From assembly GCA_006176705.1 (NCBI GenBank), contig QRFJ01004983.1, positions 1 through 64,000 of the forward strand: a stretch of 64,000 bases of DNA, in the 5' to 3' direction. The translations under genes and the position numbers were made by a program. The stretch comes from Cocos nucifera (Eukaryota; Streptophyta; Magnoliopsida; Arecales; Arecaceae). Below the pieces are notes generated by a model. That model did not search any database and was not told the origin of the DNA. It saw only the letters and a program-made list of their open reading frames with translations. Of the stretch, positions 1 to 13,945 are shown piece after piece. Within the stretch, counting starts at the first letter, position 1. Every line of letters begins with the position of its first letter.

Positions 1-421
1 ATTGAGTTGGGTCAAAATATTTCGGGATTGATGATGAGGAATACTCAATTAGGACCAAGTTATGCAATAATGGTGGGTCTGACTTAACTAAGGAGTGGAA
101 TCAATAATCTGGATATACGGTAGGATTCATGAATTAGAGACCAAGTTTTAGGTGCACCATAGATTTAGAGAATCTTTTGAACCAAGAGGTTGTTCACTCA
201 AATGGCTAACCCATCACCAATAACTGTTAGGTAAGGTGATGAGTCAGTTGGTGAGATCGCACCACCCACTAGAAAATCTCATTAATCATGGGACATTTTC
301 GTATTCTCTACAGAGGAAGTGTAGGGATCCAAAAAAATAGTGGAGAAGCTAATTTATTCTAAAAAATAAAAATTTCTAAAATTAAATTGGTTTCAAGTCA
401 AAAAATTATTAATAGTCTAAT
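1..421 (+). mobile_element. Leader fragment of copia element E (5' part outside window)
   Basis: The stretch matches, with scattered indels, the untranslated leader just upstream of gag in element D (about 53110-53510), including the blocks around the GTGGGTCTGACTTAACTAAG and CATCACCAATAACTG segments. It stops at 421, where the LTR of element F begins, and the leader resumes at 11496. It is therefore the left part of element E, split by F. No coding capacity. Confidence 0.8.
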
Positions 422-2871
422 TGTTAGATATGATGTGCACCCTACGAAGCCAGAATTGGCTGACACTTGTAATACACTTCTAGGGGGCAAAATTATTAAT
501 TTGACTATAAATCAACTAAATGATTAAATTTTCTAATCAACAACTGATGTATTTTAGTTGTCTGTGACATACCACTCCTTTGAGTTAATGGGGCAATGCA
601 TAATTCATATTTTCAAGAGTTGAAAAATTTAAGACATTGAATAATTTTTTTTTTGTCCCACCCATTTTAAATAGGGGGGGCTTCATAAATTGCTCCCGAC
701 CTTTAGGATCATCACAAGGATGGTGATTGATCCGGTAAGGTTGGGTAACATCGCTTCTCTTTAGTAGATGAGTCTTGAAGTCTATGCGTGTGCGAAGACA
801 TCGAGCGAGAGTGATAGTACTCGTTAAGAGAATGAGGGCACTGAGCGTGACCACCCTCGAGTAGTTCATTAGGGAGTCTTACCTTCTCGTCAATGACTGA
901 CTCGAATGCTGCCAGTAGTGTGCTGATTCTTTGGACCCTGAGGTGCACGACAGTTCACCTTGAGGGTGTTTATAGTTTGGACTACAACCATTACTCAATC
1001 TCCTAGGCCATATGGGAACCCTGAGGTTGTCTGTGGCGGATGACATGTTCATTGTAGGAACTGAGAATGGAACATCAAGATGGAATCTAGTTCTACCTCG
1101 GTGGTTAGAGGAGTAAGCCCTATGATGATCATGAGAGTCAAGTCCCAAAAATCCATGGCCATGTAGAGTGAAATATAGAAAGAGTTTCTATTTAGTTTCA
1201 CATTGGAACTGAATCGAAATTGATTACACATCATATGACAGAGACAGGGTTGACGAGTTTACCTTTAACCCTTAATCTGATCGGGGCTCAAGATAGAAAG
1301 CAACTGATCACACAGGTAGCTACACCAAAGAGGTTTGCCATTTAGCTCTGATGGGTTGCCACTATATACTACTACGGTGTCCACTGGTTGATTTTGGAGC
1401 CAATTAGAAATGATTTAGATGATCGAATCATTTCTAGCTGTTCGAATCAGAAGAGTTCTAATCAATCGAAAGGAGTTTTCGATGATGTTCCATGCATAGA
1501 GATTATACTATCCCATTATCATACAGAACTTGAAAACCTAACTTGGATCACACAAATAAGGGTTTGAATCTGGTGATCATCAATTTGAACTGATCCTAGT
1601 CAATTGATTCTGAATGAGATTCAATAGGTTCAAGGAAATCGTGCTACCACTCGACTTGAAACCTATCACGTTTCTTCTTTTGTGCTATCATAAATAGTTA
1701 TTGTCTGAGCCCAAAGAAAGTTTGTTGCTCAAAACAGACGGTCTTATTATGGTCTGACTGAGAGTTGTCCAAGTTAAAAAAGGTTGTCTTATTTGGTAAG
1801 GGGACACTACCTGCCATTTTTGGTCCACCTGCCATTTCTTGCGTTCTTTGACTTTTGGTCAAAAGTCTACCTTTGACTGGTCAAAACGTTGACCAATTGA
1901 TTACTTTTGACTTTTGACCACATATGTTCATGCACCCTATTGAAGGAAGCCTGCGTGGGGCCGTCCCCCTGCCAGAAACTGGCAAGGAGGAGGGCACAAC
2001 GCCAAGGGTGGCGATTGAGTCCCCAAGTTTGCAGGAGTCTTGGAGTCCTTGTTGGTCAAGAACTCCACCCTCTCTTTGGATTCCAATTAAGGAGTTCTCC
2101 CTAAAAACCCAACTTTGACTGGTCTTAGGCACCCTCAAGATAGGGGAATCTAGGGGATTCTATTGCCCACCAATCATATTTAGATCTGATTTCATAAAAG
2201 GTTGTGATTGCGTTGGAATAAGAGAAAGCTGGGATCACAGTCAAAGTCTATAAATAAACCCTATGGGCCCAACTCCAACCACATTGAGTCAATTGAGAAT
2301 GAAAACCCAAACACCCCAAGGCTGGCCTCTCCCCTCTCCTCCATGGCCAAACCATTTCTTTCGCCCCTTGCTCTCCCATGGTTCAAAAGGGAGTTTTGGA
2401 CCTTGGTTGGTTGCGATCCAGATCAAAGAAAGGCGATCAAAAGCAAAGGGGGAAAAGCTGCACTGCCTCACAGGACGACTGCAGATCTTTCAAAAAGGAG
2501 TTTGGAAGATCCTCTAGATCAGATCCAGATTCTGAATTTTTGGAGGTTATGATCAGAAAGAAGAGAATCTCTAGATCCAGCCTTGAAGGGGGATACCGAT
2601 AGAGCCAGTGGCTTTGCGTGGCTAGATCCAAGGAACCTTCCCGCTGCAAATAGGATCATCAACAGCAGTTAATAGGATACCCAAATCAGTAAATTAAATT
2701 TGATTTAATTTATCTTTATTTTATTTTTATTTTAAAATAATAAAAAATTAGATCCTAAAACATCCCAAATCCTGATTAGGATTGAGAGGAAAAAAAATTT
2801 TGAAATATATTCTCCGATCTTGATCAGATCTGAACGAATCTGGTCCAAAAAAATCAGGATTTTCCTTTTCA
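422..2871 (+). repeat. 5' LTR of element F
   Basis: It begins TGTTAGAT and ends TTCA, like the other LTRs of this family. It contains the W-box-rich block (about 1849-1925) and a TATA box in a CTATAAATAA context near 2250. At 2450 bp it is longer than the 2281-bp LTRs of elements A (left) and D, through many small insertions. Confidence 0.85.
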
Positions 2872-2875
2872 ACTC

Positions 2876-2888
2876 TGTTACCAGAGCC
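2876..2888 (+). other. Primer-binding site of element F (imperfect)
   Basis: TGTTACCAGAGCC lies 4 nt after the LTR end. It differs at two positions from TGGTATCAGAGCC, the site complementary to the 3' end of initiator tRNA-Met found in elements A and D. Confidence 0.7.
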
Positions 2889-4839
2889 AGGTTCTAAAAA
2901 TTGGTAATCTGATTTTGAATTTATTTTAATTAAAAAATAAGTGATTTAATGTCACATTGAGATGTGATCAGATCTAAAAATCAGAAAAAATTAAAATTAA
3001 ATAATTTGGATCTAAAGATTAGAAGATTATGGCATGACTAGTTCTAGATCAGAATAGTTCTATAAAAGTCTTGCCAGTGTTCTTGATTTAAATCTGATTA
3101 AATCATACTTTAGATCATTTTATTTTTCTGGTTTTCTGATATTTATAAGTGTTTATAATAACCATCTAAAATAAACAAACCAAAATTATTTAATTTTGAA
3201 TATCATATGAGGATAGGATTGATGCATGTCTAGACTACATTGTAGAATACTTCTACATAATTATCTAGATTAGAATTTATTTTGATTTAGATTTCAATTT
3301 AAATCTAATTTTTAGATTATTATGAGACAATTTTAGATTCTGGAAAAACATGCATGATTATGATACATGAGCATGTATGCAAAATATTGCCATGATTAAG
3401 AGCTACTTTTATACATGAGATATATGATATAGATCTGATATTATTTTGTAGTATTGAATGTTCCTGATTAAGGGCGTTTTCCTCTTTGGCCATCTGGTCA
3501 TAAAAAGAAGAAAGGGGTTTAAAAGGCCTCTCGTCCCATTCGATTAGGGTGTTCTTTTGATATTTTGTAGGGGGTGCTGCGTGTTCATCCTAATTCAGAA
3601 ACCCAAAACTTAACTTTTCTGCAAAAACCCTAGGATCCTGAAACCTATGATTTATTGTTGGCATATTTGTTTATGACCCTACTTAATTAAGAATTAAGTT
3701 TATGAAATATTAATTAGATCTAAAAATTGAGGAATTCAGATCGAAAGACATATTCATTAATATTGGGTTCGAGCTGGGGTAGGCTTAATTAGGTCTAAAA
3801 AGCGGTTGATCAAAACTGAATCAAGAGGTTGGTTAGATTGGGATCAAACAATTCTTAAAATCTGACCAGCCTAATAGGGATTAAGTCTGGGTCAAGATCG
3901 AGGCACGATCAAAGCAAGCATCAAATTAGGCGCAGAGGTTAGAGTTCTGGATTGTAAAGGATTAACCCAATTGTTCTGGGCTCAATAATTTGTGTCTAAG
4001 GTAAGTTTTGGCATAGACGATCGGACTGGGTTTTAATTGGAAGCTACTCGACCCTAGAATGCATTCTTGGACAAAGTTAATGGCAGTATTTCTTTCACGA
4101 TCTCACTTAATCTGGCCATATCTGTTGACATAGGTTCTGATCTGAGGTGGTCAAATAAATCCGAGGCTAACCATTGCCACAGGTTAGTTATAATTGTGAT
4201 GACTTAAAGCCAAGGTCTAGTTAAACGAGACCTAAATCATTCTCCCTAAGAAAAGATTAAAGTCTGAGGTCTTCCACCATTGTAGATGTGCGGGCCCTTC
4301 CCGGGGTGAATTTGTTCTCGACTGGATTATAGTGGCTCAGTTGCACCGGAAAGATGCAAAAACCCATGTCTATTAGGCATTGGATGCTATGGGCTGGAGA
4401 ATGAGTTGTGGGCTCATAATTTCGGATACGGTGAGAGACTCAATTAGGAAATTCAAGTCTATTGCAAATGGTGGGTCTGACTTAAAACTAAGGAGTGGAT
4501 CAATATGTGGATACGATGAGATTCTATGAATTAGAGACCAAGTTTGGGCGTGCACCATGGATTAAGAAAGGAATCATTGAACAAAGAGTGTGCCACTCCA
4601 TTTGGCTAACCCATCACCAATTAACTTATGAAGGTGAGGTGATGAGTCAGTTGGTGAGAACCACCACCCACTAGAAATCATTAATCATGGAGATTTTTCG
4701 CATCTCTACAGAGGGAGTTAGGGATCCGAGAAAATAGGTGGAGCTAATTTGGTTTAAAAATAAAATCCCCTAAACAAATTTGGTCAGTCAAACAATTATA
4801 GTATCTAACTAAGAAATCTTTGACTTCTCTACAGAAAAA
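2889..4839 (+). other. Long untranslated leader of element F with leader-intron candidate
   Basis: AT-rich 1.9-kb region between primer site and gag, collinear with 51674-53531 of element D. It keeps the donor AAG/GTAAGT (cut after 4000), the branch-like CTAAC near 4803-4809 and the acceptor CTACAG ending at 4834, just before the gag ATG at 4840. No open frame of note. Confidence 0.7.
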
Positions 4840-7800
4840 ATGTCTGCTTCCAACCCAACAAAAAACAAAAAAAATGGCAACGTATCCTTAAACACACATG
4901 AGACTGACTGGGACCCAATTATAAAGAATTGGGCTCAGCCCAAACTATAAAAATTTATTTTGGTTCCGAGAAAGTTAACCCATATTTTGCGGGATCAAAC
5001 CCCTCCCACCGTTACCAGCCCCGTCCATCTGGTTGAACAGAGAAGCATCTCTGGATAAATGGGATATGAACGAAAGATTAATTTAAGGCCAGATATTATA
5101 TGTTGGGGCTCGATGTCTGATGAGCTCAGTGCCAACATGAGGATATCGGGACTGCTCGTCCAAATGCTGCGGCTCATCTGAAGAGATGTTGGTTTGAACA
5201 GAGTCGCGCAGCCAATATTAAGGATAAAATGACTTTGTTAAGGCTAAGATGCGTGTCATTGGGCAGCAGTCCAAGATTCACTGCTGACAATGATCAACGG
5301 ACATGAAGAGCTTTAAGAAGCTCGGGTGTTTGAAGTTAGACTTGGACCTGCCAGCAAATTGATATTATTACTGCAATCCTTGGAACGTGATTGCATTATG
5401 GGGCAATTCATCATGAATTACCCACCATTGCATAAACTTCAGAATTCCTTGGCCGAGTTAATGAATATGGCTGGTTAACCGCTGACTTTCTATGAAAGAT
5501 TCTATAGGCTCACATCTTGCTATGAAACAGACTTCTCAAAAGAAAGTCTTATAGAAAGAAAAAGAAGTCTATGAAAAAAAGGCAAAAGATGGAAGGATCA
5601 AAGAAGGGAAGAAACAGAATTGAAGAAAAAGGGCCGATGTCAAAGAAAGTATGTCCATTGCAACACGACGCCCATGGAAGCGGGAACTGCCCTACTTACC
5701 TGGCCACCCTGGGAGAACAAGAAGGAAGGTTCTTTCTGGAGGTATTGCTCGTTATTGAAGTCTAACCTACGGTTTCTTCTACATCCAGTTGGGGTGCTTG
5801 GACTCTGTTCTATTGCTCATCTGTACACTTCTATGCAGGGTCTGAGGGATAGCAGGAGGCTGAGGGATGGAGACATGATCCTGACGCATCGGTAATGGCA
5901 GGCAAAGAGTTGCGATGCAGTAGCCATGGGAAACATTTACCCTCTTACGATTACCATCTGTTTAGACTTAGTTAGTACAAGGACTATTATTTTGTAACTG
6001 CAAGCTAAGCAAAATTTGATTTTCTGTTTTCATGCTTAGCACAAGAAGATTATTATGATTCACCTTCTTTAAGGACCCTTGTAACATTCTTTATTAAAGA
6101 AATAAAATGCCAAATGGTTTCCGTTATTAATGGTCCTTTATCAGCTACATAATTGGATGTACCTGTTTCTAACTGTCGCAGCAAAACGTTGAATGCCAAA
6201 ACGGGACCTTTAGGGATAGTCAAACGATAGATTATTCATATGGGCACCTGAAGATTAGGTCATATAGCAACAGAAGATAGGATCAACAAATTAAAGGAAA
6301 AATGGGGCTATTAAATCCATTGGACTTCCGATCATATCCAACTTATGAATTCTACCTTCAAGCAAAACATAAACCCAAACTCCCGATTATGTCGTGAGAC
6401 AACGACAGACGAAGAAACGAGGAGGACGAAGCCAAAAGACTCTCCCTTCGACGAACTACGAACGACATATAACATACAACTGTGCGGGCCCATTTGACGT
6501 ACGACTAAGGCAATTTTTGTCTACTCATTATGTTTACCGATGATCTGGTCTAGGTTATGGGTATGTGCTATCTTATGAGACACAAGTCTGAAAAGCCTTC
6601 AAAAAAATTCAAAGAGAAATTCAGACATGAAAGTAGAAAAACAAACTGAAACCCATTTAAGGTTCTTCGCATCAGATCGCGAGAAGCTGAATACCTAACC
6701 CGAGGAATCCTTAGACTATCTCAAGGAAAATGCATTGGTCTTCTCAATGGAACTCCACCCAGAACATTCAACTCCAACGGAATTTCAGAACGGAAAAAAA
6801 ATAGACCCTATTAGGATATGGTCGATCCATGTATGAGCTTCACAAGGACCTCCCCTGGATTCCTGTGGGGGACACTCATTGTTAACCTTCAATCTATTTA
6901 CTGAAATGAGGATTTCCCTCTAAAACCATTCCTACCACACCGTATGAGATATGGCCATGCGTTAAGAAACCAAGTCTGAGTCATCTCAAAAAATTTGGAT
7001 TGTCCAGCTCATTGTCAAGACAACAAGCGAAACAAGTAGAGTTTAGGTCCTTCAGACTCGATTCATAGGATATCCTTAAAGAGTTCATTAGGATTACTAT
7101 TTCGAACATTCCAGAAAGACCACAAGTGATTGTGAGTCGACATTTGCCATCTTTCTGAAAAAAAATAGTTTATTCAAGATAGCGGCATTGAAACAGATCC
7201 AGCTTGATTTGAGAAAAGTCTCACAAGCAGAATGAGCTAAGGACCAAGTAGAAACCAAACAGGTTGAACCCAATCAAGAACACTAACCACCTCCACCTCG
7301 CTAAGATCGAAAGAGGTTTCCGTTCCCTTGAAAGATACTTAGTTATATTTCAGAGATAAGTGGACAAGGTTCCTCGTAGTAATGGTGGCCATGTTGATGA
7401 TCCCAAAACCTTTACAATGAGGTGATAATCAGATATCGACTCCGACAGAAAATGGCTAGAGCAATTTATGCCAGTTAGAAATTGACTCGGAATGCACTCC
7501 AACCAACGTCTGAACCTTGGTAAATCCACCAGAAGGGTATAGTACCTATTGGATTGTAAATGGATTCTTCAAGAAGAAAGATTGGTGCAGATGGGAATGT
7601 GGAGAACATTTTAAGGCTAGGGACTAGTGCAAAAGTTATAGTCAATGCGAAGGCATTGAACTACCAGGATACCTTTTCCCCAATGGCTATACTAAAATCC
7701 TCCGCACATTGCTTGCCGTTTGCCAGCCTATTTGATTAGGAAATATGACAAATGGGATGTTGAAACGGCATTCCTTAAATGGATATCTTGAGGAAGATAT

Positions 7801-9078
7801 TCTTATGGAACAGCCGCTAGGTTTCACATCTTAGTTGATTACTGATCATAAGTTTGGCAAGCTGCAAAAGGTCCACATATATGGACTTAAGGCAAGCCAT
7901 CTCGGAGCTGGGAACACTCATTCAATGATGGTAATCAAAATGTTTTGATTTCATCCAAAAAATGAAAAGGAGAACTGTAGTGGGTTTTTTCAAAAGGATC
8001 AGTGGGAGCGCTGTTGTCTTCCCTCGATTGTACGTGGATGACATCCTCCTATATTGGGAATGACTATTCCCATGTTGACATTCAGTCAAGATGTTGGTTG
8101 TCCAAGGAATTCTCCATGAAAGACCTAGGTGAAGCATCCTTTATTCTTAGAAGTAAGGTCTAAGGGATAGACGAATAGGATGCTAGAACTTCATTAGAAG
8201 ATGTACATAGAGCAACAGTACTAAAAGAGGTTAGTATTGAGAAAACTCGTAAGAGGGGATTATACCCTTCAGACCCATTGTATCAATCTTGCCAAGAAGA
8301 TGTGCCCGGTAGCACCACCTGAGGAAATAGAATGCATGGAGGGCAAGCATCCCTTATTGCCTCTGCAATAGCGGGAGGTCTCATGTATACCATTGCTATG
8401 TAACACGGAACCTGATATAGCCCATGCCTGTGGAGTTGTCCACAAGTAGATATCAAGTCGAATCCATGTGAAGAAACACTGGACTTCTATGAAATAGTAT
8501 CCTTTAAGTACTGAGAAGAACTAAGGATATGATGCTGATCTTTGTAATTGGAGAACTTCAAAGTCCAGCGGATTACACAGACTCGGATTTCATGTTCCAA
8601 TTAGATGATCGAAAGTCGACATTTGGAAGTCTTGTTTGTGTGCAATGGTGGAGCTGTTCAGCTGAAAAAGAGTTTCAAGCAAACGCGTGATAGCCATATT
8701 CGCCAAACCATGGAAGGCAGAAAAAAATATATCGCTTAGTCAAGCTGCAAAGGAAGCATTCTGGTATAAAGAAGTTTTCTAAGCAAAAATCAAAGTAATG
8801 CCATCAGATGCCATTCCTCTATTACTACGGAACAACAATGGTTGCCATAGCCCTTGCTAAGGAGAACAGAGGTCCACCAAAAATTCAAGGCATTATTAAG
8901 CGACGAAACCACCTCATCCGCGATTACCTCGAGGAAGGGTTATGGCCGAGGTCAAGAGCAGTTCAACTCCACAGAATTAATGTGGCAGGACCACTAATTA
9001 AAAGCCGTTCGCCAGGCAGAAGATTGAAGCCCAAACTTGAGAAGATGGGACTTAGAACTTGTAGCATTGCTTTAGGAT
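4840..9078 (+). pseudogene. gag-pol remnant of element F
   Basis: This would encode the copia polyprotein: Gag, aspartic protease, integrase, reverse transcriptase and RNase H, all acting in the virus-like particle or at integration. By alignment with A and E, Gag begins at ATG 4840, the basic and zinc-knuckle part lies near 5570-5720, the protease near 5790-5900, integrase near 6230-7150, reverse transcriptase near 7380-8200 and RNase H near 8560-9060. The frame changes every 50-200 bp because of single-base insertions and deletions, so no domain is open over its length. The YVDD-box region is recognisable near 8030 as YVDDILLY, after which the frame is lost. Certainly non-functional as written. 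Part of the damage may be sequencing error rather than decay. Confidence 0.8.
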
Positions 9079-9089
9079 AAGGGGAAGAT

Positions 9090-11495
9090 TGTAGATTATA
9101 TGTGGCCCCTAGAAGGCCAGAATTTGGCTGACACTTGTAATACACTTCTTAGGGGCAAATTGTTAAGTTTGACTTAAAATCAATAAATGGGGTTATTTTC
9201 TATCACATATGTGTATTTAGTGTCTGTGATACATTGGCCTTTGAGTTATGGCAATGATAATTCCATATTTTCAAAGAGTTGAAAATTTAAGACAGAATAA
9301 TCATTATGTAACTCATAAAATTGCTTCCCGTACCTAAGATCTCACCAAGGATTGGTGATTAATCTGAAGGTTGGTGTACAATTGCTTCTCTTTAGTAGAT
9401 GAGTCCTTGAAGTCTACGGTGGAGACACCAGAGCGAGAGTACAGATACTCGTTACAGAACGAGGGCCACTGAGCGCTACCACTCAGATAGTCAATTAGGG
9501 AGTCTACCTTCTCGTCAATGACTGGACTCGCCATGCTGCAGTACCTGCATCTGGTTCTTTGATCTGAACGTGCATCGGCAGTTCACCTTTGAGGGTGTTA
9601 TAAGTTTTTTGGACTAACCACCATTACTCGACTCCTAGCCATATGGAAACCCTGAGTGTATGTTGGCTAATGACATTGTCATTATAGGAACTGGATGGCA
9701 TTCAAAGATGGAATCTTTCTAACCTCGGTGGTAGAGAGATAGCCCTATGATGATCATGGAGAGTCAAGTCCAGAAATCCATGGCCATGGTAAGAGTGAAA
9801 ATAATAGAAAAGAGTTTCTATTTAGATTTTCACATTGGGACTTGAATGTGAATGATTTACATCATATGACAGAGACTAGGGTTGACGAGTTTAACCTTAA
9901 ACCCTAATCTGAGCGGGACTCAGATAGAAGAACTGAATCACACAGGTAGCTGCACCAAAGAGCGTTCGCATTCAGCTCTGATGGGTTTGGCCACCAATAT
10001 ATGCTAGTGTCACTGGTGGATTTTAGGGAGCAATTAGAATGATTTAAGGATTTGACGATCATTCTAGCTGTTTGAACAGAAGGAGTTCGATCCATCAAAA
10101 GGAGTTTCGATTGATGTCCATGATAGAAGATCATTGACATATCCATGTAACCATACAGAACGAACCTTAACTGGGTCAACAAACAATTGGTTTGAATTGG
10201 TGATCATCAATTGAACTGATCTAGTTCAATGATCTTGAATGAGGATTCAATTAGGTTCAAGGAAATCGTGCTAGCACTCGATTGAACCTAACGGTTTTTT
10301 TTTTTTTTTTTTTTTTTTTTCCTTTTTTCTTTTTTTTTTGGCTATTCATAAATAAGTTGTCCTGTCTTAGCCAAAGGAGTTGGGTTGCTCAAACAGAGGC
10401 CTTCATATGGTTGACTGAGGTTGTCCAAGTCAAAAAAGGTTTGTCTTATGTTAAGGAACACCACCTGCCAAATTTTTGGTCAAACCTGCCATTTCTGTTC
10501 TTTTGACTTGGGTCAAAAAGTCTACCTTTGACTGGTCAAACATTGACCATGACACTTTAACTTATTGGAACACATGTTCATGCACCTATTGGAGAGCTGG
10601 TGGGGGCCTGTCCCCTACCAAACCTGGCAAGGAGGAGGGCACACGCCAAGGGTGGCTGTGAGCCTAAAGTTTGTTAGGGTCTTGGAAGTCCTTGTTGGAC
10701 CAAGGACCCACCTCATCTTTTTGGATTCCAATTAGAGTTCTCCCTAAAACCACTTTGGAACTGATTCTTAGGCACCCCTAAGTAGGAATCTAGGGGACTC
10801 TATCTCACTAATCAGATTTAGATCTGATTTCATAAAGGGTTGTGATGGTTGGAATAAGAGAAGCGGATCATAGTCAGTCTATAAAAATAAGGACCCTGTG
10901 CCCAACTTAAACACAGGTGATTCAATGAGAATTGAAAACCCCACGCCCCAAGGCTACCTCTCCCCTCTTACCTCCATGCCAAACCATCTTCTCCCCTTGT
11001 CTTCTCCATGATCCAAAGGAGTTTTGGACCTTGGTTGGTGCGATCCAGATTCAAAGAAAGGCGATCAAAAGCAAGAAGCTGCACTGCTGGCAAAAGGACT
11101 ACTGCAGAGGCTTCAAAAGGGAGTTTTGAAGATCCCTCCAGATTAGATCCAGAATCCTAAATTTTGGAGGTGTGATAGAGAAGAAGAGGACCCAATTCCA
11201 GGTCCGAGTGGATACCGGTAGAGGCCAGGCGCTTGCGTGGCTAGATCCAGAACCCTTCTGCTTGCAAAACAAGATCATCAATAGGGTAATAGGATTATTC
11301 CCAAATCAGGTTTAAATTAAAATTTGATTTAATTTATTCTTTATTTTATCCTATTATTTAAAAATAATTTAAAAATTAGAATCTGAAATATCCTAAGATT
11401 TGATTTGGAATCGAAGAGAAAAAATTTTAAAATATCATCTCTCGATCTGATCAGATTTGAACGAATCTAGTCCGGAAAATCAGGATTTTCCTTCA
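9090..11495 (+). repeat. 3' LTR of element F
   Basis: It starts TGTAGATT after a purine run (GGGGAAGAT, 9081-9089) and ends TTCA at 11495, and is collinear with the 5' LTR over 2406 bp. It contains an unusual T-rich run at 10295-10339 where sister LTRs have a short CTTCTTTTGC. The element E leader resumes directly after it. Confidence 0.85.
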
Positions 11496-12892
11496 TTAAC
11501 TAGAATCTTTGACTCTCTACAGAAAAATTTATCTGGTCCAACCCATTGGCACGTATCCTGGTATTACACATAGACTGATTGAACCCAATTCTGAAAAAGA
11601 TTGGCTCAGGAACTATAAAATGAAGTTTTGGATATCTGGAGAAAGTTAACTCATGTACTGGATCAGCGGACCCCCCCACGCTTACCAGGCCCGTCCATCC
11701 ATTGAATAGAGAGCATCTCTGAAAAAAAAATGGATAGACCCGGAAGATAATTAAGATCAGATTTACATGTTGGGCTTCGCCTGTTTGTGGATGAGCTCCA
11801 GCGCCAACATGCAGGATATCGAGACTGCTCGTCAATGTTGGCTCACCTGCAGAGATTGTTTGGTGAATAGAGTCGCGCAGCCAAATATCAAGTTCATAAA
11901 ATGACTTTTTAAGGGCTAAGATGCGTATGGGCAGTCAGTCCCATATCACTGTCTGATAATGATCAAGGACTTGGAAGAGCCTTGAGAAGCTCGGTGTTTG
12001 AAGTTGGACTTGGATCTGTAGAGCAATGTTATTCTGCAATCCCTTTAATTGATTGGCATATGGGGCAATTTCATCATTGAATTACCCATGTGCATAAAAC
12101 TTTCAAAATTCCTTGGCCGAATTAATGAATTATGCTGGTCACCGCTGAGCCTTTCTATATTGGAAAGGGTTCTAAAGGCTCAGTTCCTTGCTTATGAATG
12201 AACTTCTTTCCTAAAAGAAAAGTTTCTTATGGAAAGAAAAAGAAGGTCTACGAAAAAGCAGAAGATGGAAGGGAGCAAAGAAGAGAAGGCAGAGCCGAAG
12301 ATGGAAAGCCGCGAGTCAAAGGGGAAAGTGTTTTCGATTGCAACAGCGATGGCCATTGGGGAATCGGAATGCCCTATTACCTGGCCACCCTGAAGAACAG
12401 AAGGAAAAGGGTCCTTCAGGAAGGTATTGCCGTTAGTAAGTCAAACCTTATGGTTTCTTCTGCATTCCAGTTGGGTGCTGGACCGTTCTAGTGCCTCATC
12501 TGTGCACTTCCAATATTAGAGATCTGTGAGGATAGCAGGAGGCTGAGGGATGGAGATATGATCCTACGCAGCGATAATGCGAGCAAGAGTTGCTGCAATA
12601 GCCATGGAACATACCCTCTTGATTACCATCTGGTTTTAGACTTAGTTTTGAAAGCTGCTATTATGTGCCTGCAGCTAGTAGGAATTTGATTTCTGTTTCA
12701 TGCTTAGCACAAGAAGGCTATGTGATTACCTTCTTTTAAGGACCATTGTAACATTCTTTATTGAAAGAAATAAAATTGCAAATGTTTTTCTTATTAATGA
12801 ACTTTATCAGCTACATATGTTATGTACCTATTCTAACTATCGAGCAAAAAACGTGAATGCTAAATGACCTAGGATAGTCAAATGATAGATAT

Positions 12893-13746
12893 CTATTGGC
12901 ACCTGAGATTAGGGTCATATAGCAGAAGAGGAGGATCAACAAATTTGAGAGAAAAATGGGCTATTGAGTCCATTGATCTTCGAGTCATATCCAACTTGTG
13001 AATCTTGTCTTTCAAGGCAAAATGACAAAAACTCCCTTTTATTGGACATGGGGGAGAGGGCCACGGATCTCCTTGCCCTAGTACATACAGATGTGTGCGG
13101 CCCATTTGATGTACCGGCTAGAGATAATTTTGTCTACTTCATTACCTTTATCGATAATCTATCTAGGTATGGGTATGTGTATCTTATGAGACACAAGTCT
13201 GAAGCTTTTGAAAAGTTCAAAGAATTCAGACATGAAGTAGAAAAATAAACTAGAAAACCCATTAAGGTTCTTCGATTAGATCGAGGAGGTGAATACCTTA
13301 GCTAAAAATTCTTAAACTATCTTAAGGAAAATGGCAAAGTCTCTCAATGGACTCCACCAGGAACACCTCAACTCAACGGGGTTTCAGAATGGAGAAATCG
13401 GATTCTATTAGATATGGTTCGATCTATGATGAGCTTCACAGACCTCCCTGATTTTCTTTGGGGACACTCATTATTAATTTCAATTTATCTACTGAATAGG
13501 ATTCCCTCTAAAACCGTTCCTACCACACCGTATGAGATATGGCACAGTAAGAAATCAAGTCTAAGTCATCTCAGAATTTGGAGTTGTCCGGCTCATGTCA
13601 AAAGACAACAAGTGGACAAGTTAGAGTTTAGGTCCTTCAGAGCTCGATTCATAGGATATCCTAAAGAGTCATTAGGATATTATTTCTACATTCTAGAAGA
13701 CCACAATGTGATTGTGAGTTGTACAGCCATCTTTCTTAAAAACTAG
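12893..13746 (+). pseudogene. Integrase domain of element E
   Basis: Copia integrase, which joins the element's DNA to the host genome. The pre-integrase zinc finger is partly visible (CESCLSRQNDK near 13000). The catalytic core shows the first aspartate in HTDVCGPFDV (about 13090) and the second in LDRGGEY (about 13280), where the usual serine before the aspartate is leucine. The glutamate lies in NGVSEWRNR (about 13385). A TAA replaces the glutamine codon after HEVEK at 13246-13248, an apparent C-to-T change. The second half, 13414-13746, is open and ends with the GKK-like motif region and FRARFIGYPKESLGYY. Confidence 0.85.
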
Positions 13747-13945
13747 TTTATCACAGATAACGGCATTGGAAGGGCAAATCAAGCTTGATGAGAAAGTCTC
13801 ACAAGTACCAACGAGCTAAGGACCAATTGGAACCAAATCAGATTGAGCCAATAAAGAACACTACCTCCTCCACCTCGTAGATCGAAAAGAGTTTTTCCAT
13901 CCCCTTGAGAGATACTTAGGTATTATTTCAGAGGACGTAGAGGAA

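Larger units (their letters stand above)
422..11495 (+). mobile_element. Ty1/copia element F (BARE/Angela-like), two LTRs, degenerate
   Basis: Complete LTR retrotransposon layout on the + strand: 5' LTR, tRNA-Met-type primer site, leader of about 1.9 kb, gag-pol remnant, purine-rich tract and 3' LTR. It sits inside the leader of element E. The flanking 5 bp are CTAAT on the left and TTAAC on the right, both one step from the uninterrupted target CTAAC seen in elements A, B and D, so a decayed or misread 5-bp duplication is likely. The element is about 5-8% longer than its relatives because of many single-base insertions. Confidence 0.85.
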
